NCBI GenBank assembly: GCA_030147945.1
Contig: JASBUL010000078.1
Span: forward strand, 1 to 42,973
Direction: 5' to 3'
DNA length: 42,973 nucleotides
Origin: Oceanococcus sp.
Lineage (GTDB): Bacteria; Pseudomonadota; Gammaproteobacteria; Nevskiales; Oceanococcaceae
Position numbers and translations under genes: made by a program. The notes below the pieces were generated by a model, which saw only the letters and a list, made by a program, of their open reading frames with translations, had not been told where the DNA came from and did not search any database. Positions within the stretch are counted from its first letter, which is position 1, and each line of letters begins with the position of its first letter. Shown one piece after another: positions 6,537 through 16,624 of the stretch.

Positions 6537-9290
6537 ATGGACAAGAACTACGATCCCGCCGAGATCGAATCCCGCTGGTACACCCAGTGGGAGGACAACG
6601 GATACTTCCGCATGGGCATGGAGGGTGATGCGTACTGCATCATGATCCCGCCGCCGAACGTGACCGGCAGCCTGCACATGGGGCATGCCTTCCAGGACAC
6701 GATCATGGATGCGCTGACCCGTTATCACCGCATGCAAGGCCACGCCACGCTGTGGCAGCCGGGCACCGACCACGCCGGCATCGCCACCCAGATGGTGGTG
6801 GAACGACGCCTGGCCGCTGAAGGCACCAGCCGCCACGATCTTGGCCGCGATGCCTTCATCGAAAAGATCTGGGAATGGAAAGCCGAGTCCGGTGGCAACA
6901 TCACCCGCCAACTGCGCCGCATGGGCGCCTCGGTGGACTGGGAGCGCGAACGCTTCACCATGGACGAAGGCCTGTCCGAGGCGGTCACCGAGGTGTTCGT
7001 CAAGCTGCACGAAGAAGGCCTGATCTACCGCGGCCAGCGTCTGGTCAACTGGGATCCGGTTCTCAAGACTGCGGTGTCGGATCTGGAAGTCGAATCGCAG
7101 GAAGAAAACGGTCATCTGTGGCACTTCCGCTACCCGCTGAGTGACGGCTCCGGCCATCTCACGGTTGCCACCACCCGACCGGAGACCATGCTTGGCGACA
7201 GCGCCGTGGCGGTGCACCCGGACGACGAGCGCTATCAGCATCTGATCGGCAAAACCATCACGCTGCCCCTGGTCGGACGCGAGATTCCGGTGATTGGCGA
7301 TGATTACGTCGATCGTGAATTCGGCACCGGGGTGGTCAAGATCACCCCGGCACACGACTTCAATGACTACGAGATGGGCCAGCGTCATGGCCTGCCGCTG
7401 ATCAATATTCTCAACGACGACGCCAGCCTCAACGACGATGTGCCCGAGAAATATCGCGGCATGGATCGTTTCGATGCGCGCAAGGCCGTAGTCGCCGATC
7501 TCGATGCCCTGGGCCTGCTCGACAAGGTCGATGACCATCGCCTGATGGTGTTGTGCGGCGACCGCACCCATCAGGTGCTGGAGCCGTATCTGACCGACCA
7601 ATGGTTCGTCAAAGCCCAGCCCCTGGCTGAGCCGGCCATTGAAGCGGTGGAGTCCGGACGCATTCGTTTCGTGCCGGAGAACTGGTCCAAGACCTACTTC
7701 GAGTGGATGCGCAACATTCAGGACTGGTGCATTTCGCGTCAGATCTGGTGGGGCCATCGCATCCCTGCCTGGTATGACGACGCCGGCAACATCTACGTCG
7801 GGCGCAACGAAGACGAAGTGCGTGAAAAGCATCAGCTGGATGCCGGTCTTGCGCTGCGTCAGGACGAGGACGTGCTCGACACCTGGTTTTCCTCCGCACT
7901 GTGGCCGTTCTCGACCCTGGGCTGGCCGGCCAATACCGCTGAACTGGCCAAGCATTACCCGACCAGCGTGCTGGTCACCGGTTTCGACATCATCTTCTTC
8001 TGGGTTGCCCGCATGATCATGATGGGCCTGAAGTTCATGGACGATGTGCCATTCCGCGAGGTGTATGTGCACGGCCTGGTGCGCGACGCCTCCGGGGCCA
8101 AGATGTCCAAGTCCAAGGGCAATGTGATCGATCCGCTGGATGTGGTCGACGGGATTACCCTGGATGCCCTGCTGGACAAGCGCACGGCCGGCTTGATGCA
8201 GCCCAAGATGGCGGAAAAGATCGCCAAGCAGACACGCAAGGACTTCCCCGAGGGCATTCCGCAACACGGCACCGATGCGCTGCGCTTCTACTTTGCCGCG
8301 CTGGCTTCGACCGGGCGTGACATCCGCTTCGACACCCAGCGACTGGCCGGCTACAAGAATTTCTGCAACAAGTTGTGGAATGCCGCGCGCTATGTGGACA
8401 TGACCGTCGAAGGCATCGACCTGTCAGACGACGGCGAGATCGAAACCGGTGTCGCCGACCGCTGGATCATTTCCAAGCTGCAGCACACCGAAGCGACCGT
8501 CAATCGCCATTACGCGGGCTATCGCTTCGACCTGATCGCCGCGGAACTGCATGAATTCGTGTGGCACCATTTCTGCGACTGGTATCTGGAACTGACCAAG
8601 CCGGTCATCAACAATGCCGACAATCCGGCCGCCCGCCGTGGCACCGCCCGGACCCTGGTGCGCGTGCTGGAAACGGTGCTGCGCCTGCTGCACCCCTTGA
8701 TGCCCTACATCACCGAGGAGATCTGGCAGCGTATTGGCCCGCTGGCCGGCAAGCAGGGCGAAACCATCATGCATCAGCCCTACCCGGTGGCCGACCCCAA
8801 CAAGGCCGATCCGGCCGCCGAGGCCGACATCGCCTGGTTGCAGCAATGCCTGCTTGGGATCCGCCAGATTCGCGGCGAAATGGACATCGCGCCGGGCAAA
8901 CCGCTGGACGTGTTGTACCAGGATGAAAGTGCCGACGATGTGTCACGCCTGGCCTCAATGGGGCCATGGTTGAACGCACTGGGCCGCATCAACAGCCTCG
9001 AACCGGCTGGCGACAACCCGCCGGAATGCGCCATGGCAGTGGCCGGCTCACTCAAACTGCTGGTGCCAATGGCCGGATTGATCGACAAGGATGCGGAGCT
9101 GGCCCGACTCGACAAGCAGATCGCCAAGCTGGAAAAAGAACTGGCCGGCGCAGCGGCGCGGCTGAAGAATCCGAGCTTCGTCGAGAAAGCCCCCGCGGAG
9201 GTTGTCGAAAAAGCCCGTCAGCAGGCTGACGCGCAAGCCCGCACCTTGAATGAGCTGAAAGCCCAGCAGGACAAGATTCGCGCCCTGTAG
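6537..9290 (+). CDS. valS: Valyl-tRNA synthetase
   Basis: This class I aminoacyl-tRNA synthetase charges tRNA-Val and edits threonine mischarging. The 917-aa product has the HIGH-type signature HMGH at residues 47-50 inside [15 protein letters not shown], and the KMSKS loop at residues 522-526 ([14 protein letters not shown]). Between them lies the CP1 editing domain (about 200-330). Next comes the anticodon-binding helical domain, and finally a Lys/Glu/Ala-rich coiled coil at about 850-917, which is specific to ValS and clamps the tRNA. The start is the ATG at 6537, where the family N-terminus [11 protein letters not shown] begins. valS ends 11 bases before the convergent lipase gene, with no obvious terminator between them. 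Confidence 0.98.
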   Translation: MDKNYDPAEIESRWYTQWEDNGYFRMGMEGDAYCIMIPPPNVTGSLHMGHAFQDTIMDALTRYHRMQGHATLWQPGTDHAGIATQMVVERRLAAEGTSRHDLGRDAFIEKIWEWKAESGGNITRQLRRMGASVDWERERFTMDEGLSEAVTEVFVKLHEEGLIYRGQRLVNWDPVLKTAVSDLEVESQEENGHLWHFRYPLSDGSGHLTVATTRPETMLGDSAVAVHPDDERYQHLIGKTITLPLVGREIPVIGDDYVDREFGTGVVKITPAHDFNDYEMGQRHGLPLINILNDDASLNDDVPEKYRGMDRFDARKAVVADLDALGLLDKVDDHRLMVLCGDRTHQVLEPYLTDQWFVKAQPLAEPAIEAVESGRIRFVPENWSKTYFEWMRNIQDWCISRQIWWGHRIPAWYDDAGNIYVGRNEDEVREKHQLDAGLALRQDEDVLDTWFSSALWPFSTLGWPANTAELAKHYPTSVLVTGFDIIFFWVARMIMMGLKFMDDVPFREVYVHGLVRDASGAKMSKSKGNVIDPLDVVDGITLDALLDKRTAGLMQPKMAEKIAKQTRKDFPEGIPQHGTDALRFYFAALASTGRDIRFDTQRLAGYKNFCNKLWNAARYVDMTVEGIDLSDDGEIETGVADRWIISKLQHTEATVNRHYAGYRFDLIAAELHEFVWHHFCDWYLELTKPVINNADNPAARRGTARTLVRVLETVLRLLHPLMPYITEEIWQRIGPLAGKQGETIMHQPYPVADPNKADPAAEADIAWLQQCLLGIRQIRGEMDIAPGKPLDVLYQDESADDVSRLASMGPWLNALGRINSLEPAGDNPPECAMAVAGSLKLLVPMAGLIDKDAELARLDKQIAKLEKELAGAAARLKNPSFVEKAPAEVVEKARQQADAQARTLNELKAQQDKIRAL

Positions 9291-9301
9291 GCGCGATACG
9301 C

Positions 9302-10792
9302 TCAGGCGGCGTGCTGTTTGACGCGCCGCTTTTCGATCTTGTCCAGGCACAGGGCCAGCGTCCGGCTGATCACCGTCTGATGGCGGATCATGGCCAGCTT
9401 GGGCCAGGTTGCACGCTCGCCTTGGATGATCATGCGACGCACGTCCTGAATCCGCGGATTACGGATCACGCGCGTGTAGCTGTTCATGTCAAAGCTCGGC
9501 AGGATGGTCACGTTGCCGCGGTAGTCCTGATCAAGAATGCCGGAGGCATGATCCAGGTGGCGGCGCAGGCGACTCAGTGGGTGCGGCAGATTGTTACGGG
9601 TGAACTTCAGCGCCAGCTGGGCCTGATGACGTGCCGCGCCCAGGGCCAGACGTCCAGCACCGTGCATCAGACCCGCCTCATCCGGCTCGCGCTGGGTCAG
9701 AAACGGCAGCACATGCGGGTTGGTCTGACTGACGATGAAATGATTGACGTTGAACAACCGACGCAGGCGCATACGCGGCAGGTCGCTCTGCAGCGAGCCA
9801 TCTGCCCAGCGCAGTGACGACATGTACGGCTCGCGTTTGCCTTGCAGGTTACGCGTCGCCAGCTTCACCGGCGGGAACAGGAACGGCACAGCGCAGGATG
9901 CGAGCACCGCCTCACGCATGTACAGATGCGGGAAGGTCAGATGGTTGAGCAGGCGTGCCGGCTGGTTGTCGGCCACCGGTGACACGGTGATGTTCATCGA
10001 GATGCCGGACAGGGCATGGGCCTCTTCGAAGGTCACATCCGGCAGGTTCTCCGACAGACCACGGCGCAGCTTGTTCTGATCCATGATGCCGCCGGTGCGG
10101 CGCATGTCGCGCGGCGACAGCAGGCCCCACAAATCCAGATAGAGGTTGTCCGGATCCATCAGGGTCTGGGCCTCTTCCCGGGTGCGCGCCGAGACACAGG
10201 CCCCGACCAGCGATCCCGCACTGGAGCCGGACATGATGTCCGGCAGCAAATCATGCAAATACAGGGCGCGGACAATACCGACGTGGAACAACCCCATGGT
10301 GGCACCGCCGGACAACATCAGTGCCGAACGCCCGTAGCTCTGAGCCAGATCGGAAAAGAATGACCGTTTGGTCGCTTTGCGGATGCGGGAATCAGGCTGC
10401 TCGGCAATCCAGTCCAGGGCTTCGGTCACTGTGTCCAGATAGGACTCGATCAGATATTTGGTGCCCAGCGGGCTGACCCCGTAGAGCAGCGGGTTGCCCG
10501 AGTTGCCCAAGTTCCAATGCAAACCCTGACGCAATTCATACATCAGGTCATCGGGGCGGTCCTGATAGCGCAGACGACGGATGGTATCCAGACGCTCACG
10601 CACCAGCTGGTGGTCGTAGTCCTTGCTGGTTTCGGTCTCGCGCCATTCGTGCCCGCCGCTGAAATGCTCGTAATCGGTCGCAGCCTCCAGCCATTCGTCG
10701 TAATTGATCGCGTTGTCCATTGCACGCTGGGCCTCGTAAAGGCGATAGCGATCACGCAGCTTGTGCATCCATGGCGTAGAGGTATTCGGCAC
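9302..10792 (-). CDS. DUF3336 / patatin-like phospholipase
   Basis: This is a serine hydrolase of the patatin family with an N-terminal DUF3336 region, predicted to cleave acyl ester bonds in lipids. With a GTG start at 10792 the protein is 496 aa. An AGGA Shine-Dalgarno lies eight bases upstream of that GTG, whereas the ATG at 10768 (488 aa) has none. The oxyanion loop GGATMG is at about 162-167, the nucleophile elbow G-S-S-A-G at 189-193 (Ser191), and the catalytic Asp of the dyad in WADGS at about 331. Residues 1-150 are the DUF3336 region, rich in aromatic and charged residues and without a signal peptide. A much longer frame reaching 11356 lies antisense to the moxR gene and is an artefact. 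The substrate is unknown. Confidence 0.88.
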   Translation of the reverse strand: MPNTSTPWMHKLRDRYRLYEAQRAMDNAINYDEWLEAATDYEHFSGGHEWRETETSKDYDHQLVRERLDTIRRLRYQDRPDDLMYELRQGLHWNLGNSGNPLLYGVSPLGTKYLIESYLDTVTEALDWIAEQPDSRIRKATKRSFFSDLAQSYGRSALMLSGGATMGLFHVGIVRALYLHDLLPDIMSGSSAGSLVGACVSARTREEAQTLMDPDNLYLDLWGLLSPRDMRRTGGIMDQNKLRRGLSENLPDVTFEEAHALSGISMNITVSPVADNQPARLLNHLTFPHLYMREAVLASCAVPFLFPPVKLATRNLQGKREPYMSSLRWADGSLQSDLPRMRLRRLFNVNHFIVSQTNPHVLPFLTQREPDEAGLMHGAGRLALGAARHQAQLALKFTRNNLPHPLSRLRRHLDHASGILDQDYRGNVTILPSFDMNSYTRVIRNPRIQDVRRMIIQGERATWPKLAMIRHQTVISRTLALCLDKIEKRRVKQHAA

Positions 10793-10928
10793 CGTTCCCG
10801 TCCTGAAATATTGTGTAGGTCTTATGCAGTGATCATGCCACTGGCGGCACCCCGACGCGAGCCGCAGCGTGGACAAGCCTGCCCGGCCACCGCACAATCG
10901 GGCGCTGACCCACAGCCTGCCGAGCCGC

Positions 10929-11843
10929 ATGAGCGACCGCATCGCGTCGATACTGACCTCCGCCAGCGAAATCATCCTGGGCAAACCGGATGTCCTCAAA
11001 CTGTCCTTGAGCTGCCTGCTGGCACAAGGCCACCTGCTAATCGAAGATGTGCCCGGCGTGGGCAAGACCACGCTGGCGCAGACCCTGGCCCACCTGCTCG
11101 GCCTGCAATACCGCCGCATCCAGTTCACCAGCGACCTGCTGCCGGCCGACATTGGCGGCGTGTCGGTGTTCGACAAGGACAGCGGCCAGTTCCGCTTCCA
11201 GCCCGGCCCGGTGTTCTGCCAGGTGCTGCTGGCCGATGAAATCAACCGCGCCAGCCCGAAAACCCAAAGTGCGCTGCTCGAGGCCATGGAAGAAGGCCAG
11301 GTCACCAGCGATGGCGAGACACGCAAGCTGCCGCAGCCGTTTTTTGTCATCGCCACGCAAAATCCGCTGGATCAGATCGGCACCTTTGCGCTGCCCGAAT
11401 CGCAGCTCGACCGCTTCCTGATGCGTTTGTCGCTGGGCTACCCCTCGCATCAGGCTGAAAAAGAGTTGCTGCTCGGCCAGTCACGCCGCGAACTGTTGCT
11501 GCAGCAGGGCAACGTGCTCAGCGATGGCGATGTACTGGATCTGCAGTCTCAGGTCGGCGGCATCACCGCCAGCCCGGCACTGATCGACTACATCCTGGCC
11601 CTGGTCAATGCCAGCCGCAGTCATGCGCGTGTCGCACTGGGCCTGTCACCACGCTCCGGCCTGGCCCTTAAGCGCGCAGCCCAGGCCTGGGCCCTGATCG
11701 ATGGGCGCAAAGCGGTGGTGCCGGAAGACGTTCAGGCGGTGTTTCCGCACGTCGCCGGTCATCGCCTGCAGCTCAACAGCGGCGACGACAGCGGCGTCGC
11801 GACGCTGATCAAGGAGCTGCTCGCCGACGTCGCCATCCCCTGA
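10929..11843 (+). CDS. MoxR-family AAA+ ATPase
   Basis: MoxR ATPases act as chaperones or remodelers, usually encoded beside DUF58 and transglutaminase or VWA proteins. The 304-aa product has Walker A GVGKTT at about 43-48 (in EDVPGVGKTTLAQTLA), Walker B in VLLADEINRASPKTQSALLE at about 100-115, sensor 1 in FFVIATQNPLDQ, and an arginine-finger region in SQLDRFLMR. The start is the ATG at 10929 (MSDRIASIL); an in-frame ATG at 10869 adds a 20-residue tail unlike the family. No good Shine-Dalgarno is visible. It is followed after 15 bases by the DUF58 gene, and that one overlaps the transglutaminase gene, a frequent three-gene module in gammaproteobacteria. The client is unknown. Confidence 0.92.
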   Translation: MSDRIASILTSASEIILGKPDVLKLSLSCLLAQGHLLIEDVPGVGKTTLAQTLAHLLGLQYRRIQFTSDLLPADIGGVSVFDKDSGQFRFQPGPVFCQVLLADEINRASPKTQSALLEAMEEGQVTSDGETRKLPQPFFVIATQNPLDQIGTFALPESQLDRFLMRLSLGYPSHQAEKELLLGQSRRELLLQQGNVLSDGDVLDLQSQVGGITASPALIDYILALVNASRSHARVALGLSPRSGLALKRAAQAWALIDGRKAVVPEDVQAVFPHVAGHRLQLNSGDDSGVATLIKELLADVAIP

Positions 11844-11858
11844 CCCAGCGCCGATCAG

Positions 11859-12842
11859 GTGTCCCTGTACCAACGTCTCAACCAGCGCTTCGAAAGCTGG
11901 GTGGTGTCGCGGCACAAGCCGCAAGCGCCACCGGTTACCATCCGTCGCGGGCGCTGCTACATCCTGCCGACCCGGCCGGGATACGTGTTTGCCTTCATGC
12001 TGCTGGCCATGCTGCTCGGCGCCATGAACTACAGCAACTCACTGGCCTTTGCGCTGACCTTTCTGCTCGGCGGCATGGGCATGGTCGCCATGCACCACAC
12101 CAATGCCAATCTGCTCAAGCTGAACGTGCATGTGCCGCGCATACCCTCGGTGCACGCGGGTGACCCGGTGTGGGTGCCGGTGCAATTCAGTCACAGCACA
12201 CAGAAAACCCGCTACAGCGTGCTTTGCGGCCTCAAGCGATCGGCGCTGTCCGCAGACTCTGCAGTGGACTGCGAAGCGGACGAGAACGTGCTGAGCGGGT
12301 TCGAGATTCCCGCGCAGCCGCGCGGGGTCTACCGCGTCCCGCGCTTCACCGTGGCCACCGAATTCCCGCTGGGCCTGTTCCAGGCCTGGAGCTGGATTAC
12401 CCTGAGTAGCGAGTATCTGGTTTACCCCAAACCCGCTGCCCACACGCGCCCGATACCGCCGGTTGCCGGGGAACGCGGCAAACGCTCCGGTGCGCAACGC
12501 GGGCGCGATGATTTTTCCCATCTGCGTGACTACCAGTACGGCGATGCGCCACGCACCATTCACTGGAAACGCTACGGTCATACCGGGCGTCTGACGGTCA
12601 AGACTTTTGCCGATCCGATGGATGAATCGCTATGGCTGGACTGGTCCAGCCTCAGCGATCTGCGTGATCCTGAGCGGCGTTTGTCACAGCTGTGTCGCTG
12701 GGTTCTCGATGCCGAAGCCGGCCATCAGGCTTACGGCCTGCGTCTGCCGGGCGTTGAACTCAAGCCCTCGCGCGGCGCGGCGCATCGGCAGCAATGCCTG
12801 GAACAGCTGGCCCGCTTCGGCACGCCCGGAGGCACCACATGA
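11859..12842 (+). CDS. DUF58 domain-containing membrane protein
   Basis: The product has 327 residues from a GTG start at 11859, which stands 15 bases after the MoxR stop. Two hydrophobic helices at about residues 42-85 (FMLLAMLLGAMNYSNSLAF and following) anchor it in the membrane. A β-rich middle region follows, then the DUF58 signature around 208-245 (RDDFSHLRDYQYGDAPRTIH, then WKRYGHTGRL). Proteins of this family lie next to MoxR ATPases and are thought to be their partners or substrates; the biochemical role is not established. The stop overlaps the start of the next gene as ATGA (12839-12842), so translation is coupled. Confidence 0.9.
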   Translation: MSLYQRLNQRFESWVVSRHKPQAPPVTIRRGRCYILPTRPGYVFAFMLLAMLLGAMNYSNSLAFALTFLLGGMGMVAMHHTNANLLKLNVHVPRIPSVHAGDPVWVPVQFSHSTQKTRYSVLCGLKRSALSADSAVDCEADENVLSGFEIPAQPRGVYRVPRFTVATEFPLGLFQAWSWITLSSEYLVYPKPAAHTRPIPPVAGERGKRSGAQRGRDDFSHLRDYQYGDAPRTIHWKRYGHTGRLTVKTFADPMDESLWLDWSSLSDLRDPERRLSQLCRWVLDAEAGHQAYGLRLPGVELKPSRGAAHRQQCLEQLARFGTPGGTT

Positions 12843-14809
12843 GTGCCGTTCGCGATCACCTGTCGGCGGCCAAGGTCTACCGCGTCCTGGCGGTGTTGTT
12901 CCTCATCGCCGCCCCCCATCTGCCGCGCCTGCCGCTGTGGGCCAGCGCCCTGGTGATCGCCATGGGCATCTGGCGCGCGCTGGCCGCCCAACGGACCTGG
13001 CCGATGCCGGGTGCGCTGCTGCGCAATCTGCTGGCGGGCCTGGCCCTGGTCGGCATCTGGACCCAATACCAGACCCTCAATGGCCATCACGCCGGGGTCG
13101 CGCTGCTGGTCGTGATGCTGGCCATGAAACTCACCGAGATGACCACGCGGCGTGATTATCTGGTGGTGATCTATCTCAGTTATTTCCTGCTCATCACCCA
13201 TTTCCTGTTCAGTCAGGAAATGATCATGCTGTTGCTGATGTTTGCCGGCGCGCTGGCGATTACCAGCGTGCTCATCGAGGTCAACCACCCGCAGGGCATC
13301 CTGCCGCTGAAACGTAACCTGCGCTTGTCAGGCACGCTGATGCTGCAGGCCGTGCCACTGATGCTGATCTTTTTCGTCCTGTTTCCGCGTATTCCCGGGC
13401 CACTCTGGGGCATTCCCACCGATGCCGGTGCAGGCATGACTGGCCTGAGCGATTCGATGGAACCGGGCATGATCAGCGAGCTGGGCATGTCGGACGCGGT
13501 GGCCTTCCGGGTCCGTTTTGACGCCGAGGCACCGCCACGCAGCGAGCTGTACTGGCGTGGCCCGGTGTTCGAATATTTCAATGGTCGCAGCTGGCTGCCA
13601 GGCCCGGGCAGCGATTTGCCCATGCGTGAGCAGATCGAGTTCGAAGGCCCTCCCACCGTTTACGAGATGCAACTGGAGCCACACGGCAAACGCTGGCTGC
13701 TGGCCCTGGATCTGCCACGCGGCCCGCTGCCCGAAGGCACCAGCATGGGCCGCGACCTAGTGCTGCGCCACAAATGGGATGTGATCGACAAAAAGCTTTA
13801 CCGACTCGCCTCAGGCACGCGCTACAACGTGGATAGCGAAGCCAGCGAGCGCTATCGGCAACATCTGCTGTCCCTGCCTCAGGCCTCCAACCCGCAAACC
13901 CGTGAGATGGTGCTGAGCTGGAAAGCACAGGACGACGCGCCTCAGGCGATCATCGCCACCGCCCTGCAACACTTCGCCGATCAGCCCTTCCACTACACCC
14001 TGCGCCCGCCGTTGCTGATGAACCAGCACAGCATCGATCAGTTCGTGTTCGAAACACGCCGCGGTTTTTGCGAGCACTACGCCAGCGCTTTCACCTTCAT
14101 GATGCGTGCGGCAGGCATACCGGCGCGCGTGGTCACCGGCTATCAGGGCGCCGAACGCAATGGCGACTACTACATCGTGCGCCAGTCGGATGCCCATGCC
14201 TGGAGCGAGGTGTGGCTGGACGGTCGCGGCTGGGTCCGCATCGACCCCACCGCGGCGGTTGCGCCGGAGCGCGTTGAACTCGGCCTGGGCGGCGCGCTAC
14301 CGGCTGGTGAGCCGATACCGGGGCTGGCCCGCCTGAGCCGCGGCACGCTGGTGCAACTGCAGCTGCGCTGGGACCAGGTCAATGCCGCCTGGAATCGCTG
14401 GGTTCTGGCCTACGGCCCGGAGCTGCAGCAAAACCTCATGGCGGCGCTGGGCATGTCGGGACTGCGCGCCCTGCTCATTGCGCTGACCGTGCTCACGCTG
14501 TCCAGCCTGCTCATCGTGAATCTGCTGGTCGCCCGCGCTCATCAGAGCGAGCTGGAACGTGATCCTGTGCAGCGCATCTGGCGGCGCTTCCTGGGCAAGC
14601 TCAAACGCGCAGGACTGGCACCACAACCCAGCGAAGGCCCGATCGATCTGAGCCAGCGTATTGCCCGCCAGGCACCAAAACTGGCTGGCGACGCCGAGCG
14701 TATCAGTCAGCTGTATGTGCGCCTGCGCTATGCCAGTCGGCAGACCGACCCGGCCCTGCTGAAACGTTTCCGCCAACGGGTCCGTGCATTCCCGTCGCGC
14801 GCAGGCTGA
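12839..14809 (+). CDS. tgpA: TgpA-like membrane transglutaminase (DUF3488 + transglutaminase core)
   Basis: This 656-aa membrane protein has five or six helices in residues 15-190 (DUF3488), a large extracytoplasmic region and a further helix near 540-565. The transglutaminase-like catalytic triad is complete: Cys411 in RGFCEHYASAF, His453 in SDAHAWSEV and Asp469 in RIDPTAA. In Pseudomonas aeruginosa the homologue TgpA is essential and has a periplasmic transglutaminase domain. The ATG at 12839 overlaps the DUF58 stop, and an earlier in-frame start at 12794 lies inside that gene and is not used. It is last in the MoxR-DUF58-TgpA operon. Its TGA abuts the stop of the convergent gene within the palindrome TGATCA (14807-14812). 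The physiological substrate is unknown. Confidence 0.9.
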   Translation: MSAVRDHLSAAKVYRVLAVLFLIAAPHLPRLPLWASALVIAMGIWRALAAQRTWPMPGALLRNLLAGLALVGIWTQYQTLNGHHAGVALLVVMLAMKLTEMTTRRDYLVVIYLSYFLLITHFLFSQEMIMLLLMFAGALAITSVLIEVNHPQGILPLKRNLRLSGTLMLQAVPLMLIFFVLFPRIPGPLWGIPTDAGAGMTGLSDSMEPGMISELGMSDAVAFRVRFDAEAPPRSELYWRGPVFEYFNGRSWLPGPGSDLPMREQIEFEGPPTVYEMQLEPHGKRWLLALDLPRGPLPEGTSMGRDLVLRHKWDVIDKKLYRLASGTRYNVDSEASERYRQHLLSLPQASNPQTREMVLSWKAQDDAPQAIIATALQHFADQPFHYTLRPPLLMNQHSIDQFVFETRRGFCEHYASAFTFMMRAAGIPARVVTGYQGAERNGDYYIVRQSDAHAWSEVWLDGRGWVRIDPTAAVAPERVELGLGGALPAGEPIPGLARLSRGTLVQLQLRWDQVNAAWNRWVLAYGPELQQNLMAALGMSGLRALLIALTVLTLSSLLIVNLLVARAHQSELERDPVQRIWRRFLGKLKRAGLAPQPSEGPIDLSQRIARQAPKLAGDAERISQLYVRLRYASRQTDPALLKRFRQRVRAFPSRAG

Positions 14810-16096
14810 TCAGCGTATCGCCCACATCGCGTCCAGCGGTGCACGGATGTGGCTGATGTCCAGACCATTGAGGTATTTCATGGTCTGGCGCGGGCGGTAA
14901 CTGCGCCCGTCGAAGAACAGGTCAGCGCCCATCAGCAACTTGTGTGATGCCTCATCCAGCTCCCAGTCCTGATCGTGCTCGCCTTCGTTCTTGTAGCCAA
15001 TATTGGGATAGGCCACATTCAACTCCCGCGCCGCTTCACGATAAAGCCTGGGCAGATAAACATCCTGTGCCGCACGCTTGAAATCCAGCACCTCGGAGAA
15101 ATCGCCCCAACGGATGATCTGGCCCAGGTACCAGACAGCCTGCGAATACCAGGGAAAATTCGCCGCGCCGAACTGAAAGACCAGATCGCGCGGCTGCGCG
15201 CCAGCCAAGGTATCGATGCCTTTGGTCAGCACTTCCAGGGCCTGCACCGGCACGTTGAGCGCATCTCGCGCGCTGAGCAGAGGCAGCGCATCCTCGCGAT
15301 GATTCTCAAGCCAGGCCGCCGCCTGCATCAGGGCACGCAGCAGTGCACGGTGGGTACGCGGATGTTCGCGCAGAAAATCATCCTGTACAGCCAGCACCTT
15401 GCCGAGACTGTGATTCCAGAAGGCCTGCTTACTGAACATCAGTGACACCAGACCTTCTGCCGCGGCCAGCGAGCCCCACGGCTCATCCAGCCAGGCACCG
15501 TCATAATTGCCGTCCCGCAAACTGCGCAGCACCCGCCCCGGCGTGATCGCAACCAGTTCGACGTGTTCCAGCGGGTCGATCCCCACGCTGGCCAGGCAAT
15601 AACGCAGGTCATAACTGCCATTGCTGTAGCGGTCGCTGACAGCAAAACGCAGACGCGGCAAACCGGCCTGGCGGCGTTGCGCCACCAGCACGGCCAGTGC
15701 CTGCAGGGACTGTGCGGGGGTCACCCGCTGCTGTCCCAGGCCTGCATCCTGCAAGGCCTGCAACCAGCGCGCATGCAAGCCAAAGCTGGAACCGCCCAGC
15801 GACAGCACGAAAGCCGTGCGCAAAGCCTGAACCGGACCGCCGATGCCCAGGCTCGCACACAGCGGCACGGTGCCCGGCAGATGCGCGGCCTGCAGTTCAC
15901 CACTGGCCAATTTGTCGCGGCTGCGCTGCCAGGAGGTCTGGCGCGCCAGGCTGACCTCAAGACCCTGCTCGTGAAAAAAACCGCGGGCCTGGGCAACCAG
16001 CAACACCGCCGCATCCGTAGTCGGCAGAAAGCCCAGGCGCAAAGGCGGATGTGCCGGCTTCCTGCGCCCGAGGAGGCCGCCCAAATTGATTTTCAT
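14810..16096 (-). CDS. NrtA/CmpA/NasS-like nitrate-type substrate-binding protein without signal peptide
   Basis: The 428-aa product matches the ABC-type nitrate/bicarbonate-binding fold. It has a first lobe starting LRLGFLPTTDAAVLLVAQ, a central hinge with YDGAWLDEPWGSLAAAEGLV, and a C-terminal region FPWYSQAVWYLGQIIRWGDF that is characteristic of NrtA and NasS. The N-terminus (MKINLGGLLGRRKPAHPPLR) carries no signal peptide or lipobox. That points to a cytoplasmic sensor of the NasS kind rather than a transport protein. No permease, ATPase or NasT-like antiterminator is present nearby. The start has a GGAG Shine-Dalgarno seven bases upstream. It is the last gene of the minus-strand run after rimI (51-bp gap). 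The ligand is unknown. Confidence 0.82.
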   Translation of the reverse strand: MKINLGGLLGRRKPAHPPLRLGFLPTTDAAVLLVAQARGFFHEQGLEVSLARQTSWQRSRDKLASGELQAAHLPGTVPLCASLGIGGPVQALRTAFVLSLGGSSFGLHARWLQALQDAGLGQQRVTPAQSLQALAVLVAQRRQAGLPRLRFAVSDRYSNGSYDLRYCLASVGIDPLEHVELVAITPGRVLRSLRDGNYDGAWLDEPWGSLAAAEGLVSLMFSKQAFWNHSLGKVLAVQDDFLREHPRTHRALLRALMQAAAWLENHREDALPLLSARDALNVPVQALEVLTKGIDTLAGAQPRDLVFQFGAANFPWYSQAVWYLGQIIRWGDFSEVLDFKRAAQDVYLPRLYREAARELNVAYPNIGYKNEGEHDQDWELDEASHKLLMGADLFFDGRSYRPRQTMKYLNGLDISHIRAPLDAMWAIR

Positions 16097-16147
16097 GCCC
16101 TGACTCCGGCGAAGGTGGCTCGCCGCGCGCCCCGGTGGCGTACCGCC

Positions 16148-16624
16148 TCAGTATGCCACAGGCGTTTTCAGCTCCCGGCACAGCACCACGGCGTCCTCGC
16201 GGCCTTCGTCATCCGGGTAATACCCACGCCGCACCCCGACCTCTTCAAAGCCGGCGGAGCGATACAGCTGGATCGCCGCGTGGTTGGACGCCCGGACCTC
16301 CAGAAACATGCGCTGCGCGGCCTCCCCTTCGGCATGATCGACCAACGTATTGAGCAGACAACGACCCAAGCCCATACCCTGAAAATGCGGGTGCGCACAG
16401 ACATTCAGAATGTGCCCCTCACCCACTGCCAGGGTCATCACGGCGTGACCCGCGATGTCGCCGTTTTCACTTTCCGCCACCCAGCTGGGGTAGCCGAACT
16501 GCAGGCAGTCTTCAAAAATGCCGCGGCTCCAGGGGAACGGATAGGCCGCATTCTCATTGAACGTCACCGCATCCAGATCGTCGGCCTGCATGGCGCGCAC
16601 CCGCCAGGCCACCGGCGCAGTCAA
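16148..16624 (-). CDS. rimI: Ribosomal protein S18-alanine N-acetyltransferase RimI
   Basis: RimI is a GNAT enzyme that acetylates the N-terminal alanine of ribosomal protein S18. At 158 aa it fits the family. Visible motifs are the PFPWS segment at about 29-33, the acetyl-CoA loop HPHFQGMGLGRCLLN at about 78-92, and VRASNHAAIQLYRSAGFEEVG near the C-terminus. The preferred start is a TTG at 16624 that overlaps the upstream stop as TTGA (16621-16624). A GTG four codons on is the alternative. The later ATG would cut into the GNAT fold. The gene lies directly after the ψ-like/UDG gene, the same position rimI has after holD in E. coli. Confidence 0.9.
   Translation of the reverse strand: MTAPVAWRVRAMQADDLDAVTFNENAAYPFPWSRGIFEDCLQFGYPSWVAESENGDIAGHAVMTLAVGEGHILNVCAHPHFQGMGLGRCLLNTLVDHAEGEAAQRMFLEVRASNHAAIQLYRSAGFEEVGVRRGYYPDDEGREDAVVLCRELKTPVAY

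Noticed and set aside
6516-8267. Minus-strand frame of 583 codons inside valS
   Set aside because: It mirrors a certain ValS coding sequence in high-GC DNA; the product is His/Gly/Val-rich with no recognisable domain.
10793-11356. N-terminal extension of the patatin-like gene to 11356
   Set aside because: It lies antisense to moxR and has no family resemblance; the start at 10792 has a well-spaced AGGA.
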